Below are positions 60,420-64,000 of a stretch of DNA of 64,000 nucleotides, piece by piece; position 1 is the first letter of the stretch, and every line of letters begins with the position of its first letter. The notes under the pieces were generated by a model. The model was not told the origin of the DNA and did no database searches. It saw nothing but the letters and a program-made list of their open reading frames with translations. This DNA is from Ischnura elegans (taxonomy: Eukaryota > Arthropoda > Insecta > Odonata > Coenagrionidae), in assembly GCF_921293095.1 (NCBI RefSeq), contig NC_060246.1, forward strand, positions 15,890,001-15,954,000, read 5' to 3'. A program made the position numbers and the translations under genes.

Positions 60420-60590
60420 TGTTGTGACTGATGGCCGGTAAATAATAAAGATATCTCTCGCATCGATCACCATTTGATACTACTCGAATTTATTAGCAGA
60501 GATAAACAACAACAACAATACTCATCTCTATGTAAATATAGGCATTGAATCATCCATAAATATAAACATTAATATAAACATTTAATCACA
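60420..60590 (-). repeat. 3' LTR of the Gypsy element
   Basis: About 171 bp, TGT...ACA ends, adjacent to a polypurine tract. It is AT-rich and contains 'AATAAATTCGAG', a plausible polyadenylation signal, and repeats of 'TATAAACATT' and GTT. Short for a Gypsy LTR. Confirmation needs the 5' LTR beyond the right edge. Confidence 0.72.
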
Positions 60591-60605
60591 TTAGTTCTCC
60601 CCCAC

Positions 60606-63600
60606 TTATTTGAAGACAACATAGTCTTTAAGATAGGTCGGCTTTTGCCGGTTCCTGGGAAGGTGCGGTAGGAGGCTTCTGGCCGAAGGAGACGGGGTTG
60701 GTCGAACGACTTGCGGAGGAGAAGGTGCCAGCGGCGCTTGGTGGGTTGGCGGCAATTGATAATGAGGCGGCACCCCTGCAGCTCCTGCTGAGGATGGCAC
60801 ACCCATTGTGTGTTGTGGAAACAAAGGCGAGAATGTGACTTGTTTCTTCGGAACCAAGGTGGCTATCAGCTGATTGATGTGACGTTTTATGATTCGACCG
60901 TTATCCAACTTTACGATGTAATGGCAATTGCCGAGCTTCTTTAATACGATGCCAAACTGCCAACTGTGATGAATTCCTGCATAAATCTTCACCTGTACTC
61001 TCTCCCCCAACTGGAGACTGCGAATTCGTGAGTTAGTATGTTTTGTTGGGGCAAAAGCTTTGCAGTTGGGAAGCAGGGCATCGAGACGAGTGCGGATCCT
61101 CCTCTTTAAGTACAGCTCTGCAGGAGTCCGACCTGAGGCCAAAGGTGTTGCCCTATAGCGGAACATAATGTCCCGTAACTTGGTGGTTAGTGGAGTAGGA
61201 TCATCAGCAGCAGCTATAAGCCTCCTCTTCAATGTCTGGATGCTGCGTTCCGCAAGTCCATTTGTGGCTGGGTGATTAGGTGCGCTGAACTTCTGGAATA
61301 TTCCACGCTCTTTGCAGTATTTTAGGAACTCTTCGCTCCTGAAGATGCTTGCATTGTCCGACACCATTACGGAAGGGTAGCCATGTACTGAAAAGATGCC
61401 CTCCAGCGTAGCGATTGTTGTGGCAGAGGATGGAGCGTCACGGATCATGCGGACTTCTGCCCACTTCGACCTTGCATCCACACACATTAGGAAAAATTGG
61501 CCATCAAATGGCCCTGCAAAATCGATATGCACCCTCTCCCAATTCTCATCAGGCTGATTCCAGGGATGAATAGGTGCTTTTGGCGGACTGTGACGGACCT
61601 TAGCACAGGGCTCGCAACTCTTAACAAGACGTTCTATATCTTTGTCTAACCCTTCCCAGTACACGTATCTCCGGGCAAGTTGCTTCATCTTCGTGACTCC
61701 CAAATGCGACATATGAAGCTCTTTAAGAATTTGTGCTTGGAGTGACTTCGGAATTACTGCACGATCAGAGCGGAACAACATGTCACCAGAGACAGTGTAC
61801 GGGCTATCCTTGCGGCTGGTCTTGAGCTCCTGTAGAAGCGCTTGCAACTCTGGATCCTTGGCGGTTTCCTCAGCAACAATATCTGCAGTGATTGATGCGC
61901 TCGAGATTTGTAGCAGGGTTTCAGCATGCAAAGCGTTGATTTCTTGATCGATAGAGATTTCTAGAGAAGGACTAGATGTAGAGGCTGGGGCGCGAGATAA
62001 ACAGTCAACATTCTCATTCTCTCTCCCCTTCTTGCATCGAACTGTGTAATCAAGACCACTGAGAAAAGATGCATACCTCAGTAAACGCGAAGAGGTCATC
62101 TGTGGTAGTGGACGATCTGGGTGAAAAATCCTTGAGAGTGGCTCATTATCTGTGACGAGAACGAAACGCTTTCCGAAAATGTAGTTGAAGAAGTGCGTTG
62201 TTGCATATATAATGGCCAAGGCCTCTCTGTCAAGCTGACTATAATTAGACTCAGCCTGCGTCAGAGCTCGTGAGGCATAAGCAATTGGGCGCTCATGACC
62301 ATCAATATCATGGCTAAGTACTGCAGCTATCCCAGTTGGTGAGGCATCAGTTGTGAGTATGACTTGCTTTGATGGATCGAATGGAATGAGTAGTCTATCC
62401 GAGCACAACTCTGATTTGAGATTTACGAAGGCAGCTTCTTCAGCAGCAGACCAAACGAAGCGTTCACCCGTTCTTAGCAAGCGGCGTAGTGGATAGGACT
62501 TTGAAGAGAAGTCTGGAATAAACCTGGAATAATATGTTACTAAGCCCAGGAATCTCCTCAACTCACCTAAATCCTTTGGTCGTGGCATTTGAGAAACTGC
62601 TTGAATTTTAACTGGGCACTTTTGAATCTGATTATGCGACACTACATGACCAAGATAACTGATGCTTTCCTTGAAGAATGAACATTTGGCACGATTGAGA
62701 TGAAGATCATTCTCTCTGAGGCGTTCCAAACATGCAGTAAGATTTCTGGTACATTCTTCAAGATCTGAACCATGACAGATAATGTCATCGAAGTATGCCT
62801 CCACCTTTGGTAAGCCATTCAACAATTGACCTAGAATGCGATTGAATTCCGCTGGAGCAGTCTTAATCCCGAAGCTGAGGCGATTCATTCGGAACGTGCC
62901 TTTGTGTGTTGAAATCGTTTGAATCTTGCTCCCTTCTTCATCGACCCGTAAATGCAGGTAAGCCTTGTACAAGTCCAATTTGCAAAAATACTTGGAACCT
63001 CTGAGGCTGTGGAGAACCTCGTCTATTCTGCGGATGGGGTAATTTGATGCAACGAGTCTAGAATTCACCCCACATTTGTAGTCTACGCATAGCCTCACTC
63101 CTCCATCGGGCTTAGGTATTACCACGAGTGGCGATCCCCAGTCACTTGATATAATGGGAGTGATGACACCTTGTTTTTCCAATGTGGATAACTCTCTTTC
63201 AACTCTCTCTCTCAATGCAAAAGGAACATCTCGTTCACGGTTAAAAATGGGTGTCACGCCTTCTCTAAGTTGAAGATGTACTTCGACGTTTGGAACACAC
63301 CCGATTCTTTCTTCAAAAATTTGTTCATATTTCTTGAAGATGTCTTCTAGTGAGGTAACTACTTTCACATTGACAGTGCGAAGACCTGATTCATGGTTAT
63401 CTATTTCTTTTAGACTAATTCCAAGTCCACGAATCCACATCCGTCCGAGTAGAGCATCATGCCCTGCTGGTACTATAAATAGATCGGCGTCCATTGACTT
63501 CCTATTATAGGTAACCGAGACAGTAACTTTGCCTTTGGGTTTGATAACGTGGTCTGAGTATGAGCGGAAAGAAATTGATGTCGGTTGAAGCGGTATACTA

Positions 63601-64000
63601 AGTCCAAGTTTGTTGAAATCGGGTTCTGAGATTAAAGAGAAACGCGCACCTGAATCCACTTCGAACGACTGCGGCTTGTTATTGAGAGTGACTGTTACGA
63701 TGTATTTATCGGTGTCTGGTCCAACTTCATACAAATCCTCAGTGTCTTCGATGCGAGTGATGCCATAATCATTGTTTGAGTGACGATCTTCTTCTTGTTC
63801 TTGAGAGCGTTGAGACGACAGGGTGTTGGTCTTCGATTTACGGAGCAGGGTGGTGATGCAGACTTTGGAAATGTGACCGATTTTCCCACAGGAAATGCAC
63901 TTTAGAGATTCGCGCATTGTTCTGCAATCTCGCGATTTATGGTTTGTGCGACCACATTTGAGGCAAATACCATCGAGACCTAATGACCGATAATTAATAC
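60606..64000 (-). CDS. Gag-Pol polyprotein of Ty3/Gypsy element, partial (open at window edge)
   Basis: The frame stays open past the first methionine (63917) to the window edge. It contains two CCHC zinc knuckles: C-x2-C-x4-H-x4-C upstream of that methionine ('CLKCGRTNHKSRDC') and again at residues 7-20 counted from it. Then: aspartic protease (DSGARFSL, D88); reverse transcriptase with YFDD at 375-378; RNase H (TTDAS, D524); integrase with HHCC zinc finger (H735, H738 region, C768, C771) and a D799-D854-E890 catalytic triad (HIDFAGPF, SDNASIF, GLAERS). A proline-rich C-terminal tail of about 60 residues follows the integrase. It copies the element RNA and integrates the DNA. All catalytic motifs seen are intact, so the copy may still be active. 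There is no envelope gene. Gag is beyond the window. Confidence 0.95.
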   Translation of the reverse strand, partial: INYRSLGLDGICLKCGRTNHKSRDCRTMRESLKCISCGKIGHISKVCITTLLRKSKTNTLSSQRSQEQEEDRHSNNDYGITRIEDTEDLYEVGPDTDKYIVTVTLNNKPQSFEVDSGARFSLISEPDFNKLGLSIPLQPTSISFRSYSDHVIKPKGKVTVSVTYNRKSMDADLFIVPAGHDALLGRMWIRGLGISLKEIDNHESGLRTVNVKVVTSLEDIFKKYEQIFEERIGCVPNVEVHLQLREGVTPIFNRERDVPFALRERVERELSTLEKQGVITPIISSDWGSPLVVIPKPDGGVRLCVDYKCGVNSRLVASNYPIRRIDEVLHSLRGSKYFCKLDLYKAYLHLRVDEEGSKIQTISTHKGTFRMNRLSFGIKTAPAEFNRILGQLLNGLPKVEAYFDDIICHGSDLEECTRNLTACLERLRENDLHLNRAKCSFFKESISYLGHVVSHNQIQKCPVKIQAVSQMPRPKDLGELRRFLGLVTYYSRFIPDFSSKSYPLRRLLRTGERFVWSAAEEAAFVNLKSELCSDRLLIPFDPSKQVILTTDASPTGIAAVLSHDIDGHERPIAYASRALTQAESNYSQLDREALAIIYATTHFFNYIFGKRFVLVTDNEPLSRIFHPDRPLPQMTSSRLLRYASFLSGLDYTVRCKKGRENENVDCLSRAPASTSSPSLEISIDQEINALHAETLLQISSASITADIVAEETAKDPELQALLQELKTSRKDSPYTVSGDMLFRSDRAVIPKSLQAQILKELHMSHLGVTKMKQLARRYVYWEGLDKDIERLVKSCEPCAKVRHSPPKAPIHPWNQPDENWERVHIDFAGPFDGQFFLMCVDARSKWAEVRMIRDAPSSATTIATLEGIFSVHGYPSVMVSDNASIFRSEEFLKYCKERGIFQKFSAPNHPATNGLAERSIQTLKRRLIAAADDPTPLTTKLRDIMFRYRATPLASGRTPAELYLKRRIRTRLDALLPNCKAFAPTKHTNSRIRSLQLGERVQVKIYAGIHHSWQFGIVLKKLGNCHYIVKLDNGRIIKRHINQLIATLVPKKQVTFSPLFPQHTMGVPSSAGAAGVPPHYQLPPTHQAPLAPSPPQVVRPTPSPSARSLLPHLPRNRQKPTYLKDYVVFK

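Larger units (their letters stand above)
60420..64000 (-). mobile_element. Ty3/Gypsy LTR retrotransposon, 3' part, runs off the window
   Basis: Antisense to TBC1D13 inside its intron 3. In transcript order from the right edge: end of gag (zinc knuckles), pol, polypurine tract (AAGTGGGGGAGAAC, about 60593-60606) and one LTR. The LTR at 60420-60590 starts TGTGATTAAATG and ends CAGTCACAACA. The pol frame has no stop over 1103 codons, suggesting recent insertion. The other LTR, gag and the target duplication lie outside the window. Confidence 0.93.

Noticed and set aside
60569-60802. 77-codon minus-strand frame near the Gypsy LTR
   Set aside because: Out-of-frame shadow of the 3' end of the pol coding region.

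Overview
This window is nuclear DNA from an animal, almost certainly an arthropod and probably an insect. It is AT-rich, its two recognisable genes are split by GT-AG introns up to about 3.3 kb long, and the rest is packed with eukaryotic transposable elements (Ty3/Gypsy, Helitron, hAT, pogo/Tigger-like and Harbinger-like elements, LINE fragments, tRNA-derived SINEs) and satellite-type tandem arrays. There are no operons, bacterial genes or CRISPR arrays. I cannot name the species from the sequence alone.

Right part, 39.3-64 kb (gene-bearing). A complete zer-1 homologue (ZER1/ZYG11 family, substrate receptor of a CUL2-type ubiquitin ligase that reads N-terminal glycine degrons) lies on the minus strand. 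I reconstruct 11 coding exons from 58497 down to 39314. All splice phases agree and the product is 803 residues. A non-coding first exon appears to end at 58970. Divergently, on the plus strand, the first three coding exons of a TBC1D13-like Rab GTPase-activating protein run from 59064 to 59565, and the gene continues beyond the window. The two genes share a compact bidirectional promoter with an NRF-1-like palindrome. A Ty3/Gypsy retrotransposon with a long open pol frame sits antisense in the third TBC1D13 intron and runs off the right edge.

Left part, 0-39 kb (accessory and repeat-rich). In order: a LINE reverse-transcriptase fragment; a decayed ZMYM1-type hAT transposase carrying two smaller elements; a five-copy ~320-bp tandem array (5.3-6.9 kb); isolated exon-like islands; several hAT-type MITEs with 8-bp target duplications; a TIR element copy at 15.2 kb; a ~2.8-kb structure bounded by ~430-bp inverted repeats; a 190-bp satellite (23.0-24.6 kb); a TIR element with an internal 1.26-kb tandem duplication (24.9-28.1 kb); a pogo-like element (28.9-34.0 kb) split by a 3.8-kb Harbinger-like element that itself contains a tRNA-Gly-derived SINE; and a 2.1-kb Helitron (35.0-37.1 kb) with textbook ends, a decayed helicase and a nested MITE.

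No previously undescribed multi-gene system is evident. The observations most worth checking are a TG repeat sitting directly at a zer-1 splice acceptor, a hairpin in a zer-1 intron, the very short bidirectional promoter, the box-B-like motif shared by two otherwise different satellites, and the nested transposon stacks whose order of insertion can be read. Coordinates were counted by hand. Splice sites in zer-1 were cross-checked by reading phase, but repeat edges are approximate unless a target duplication is given.
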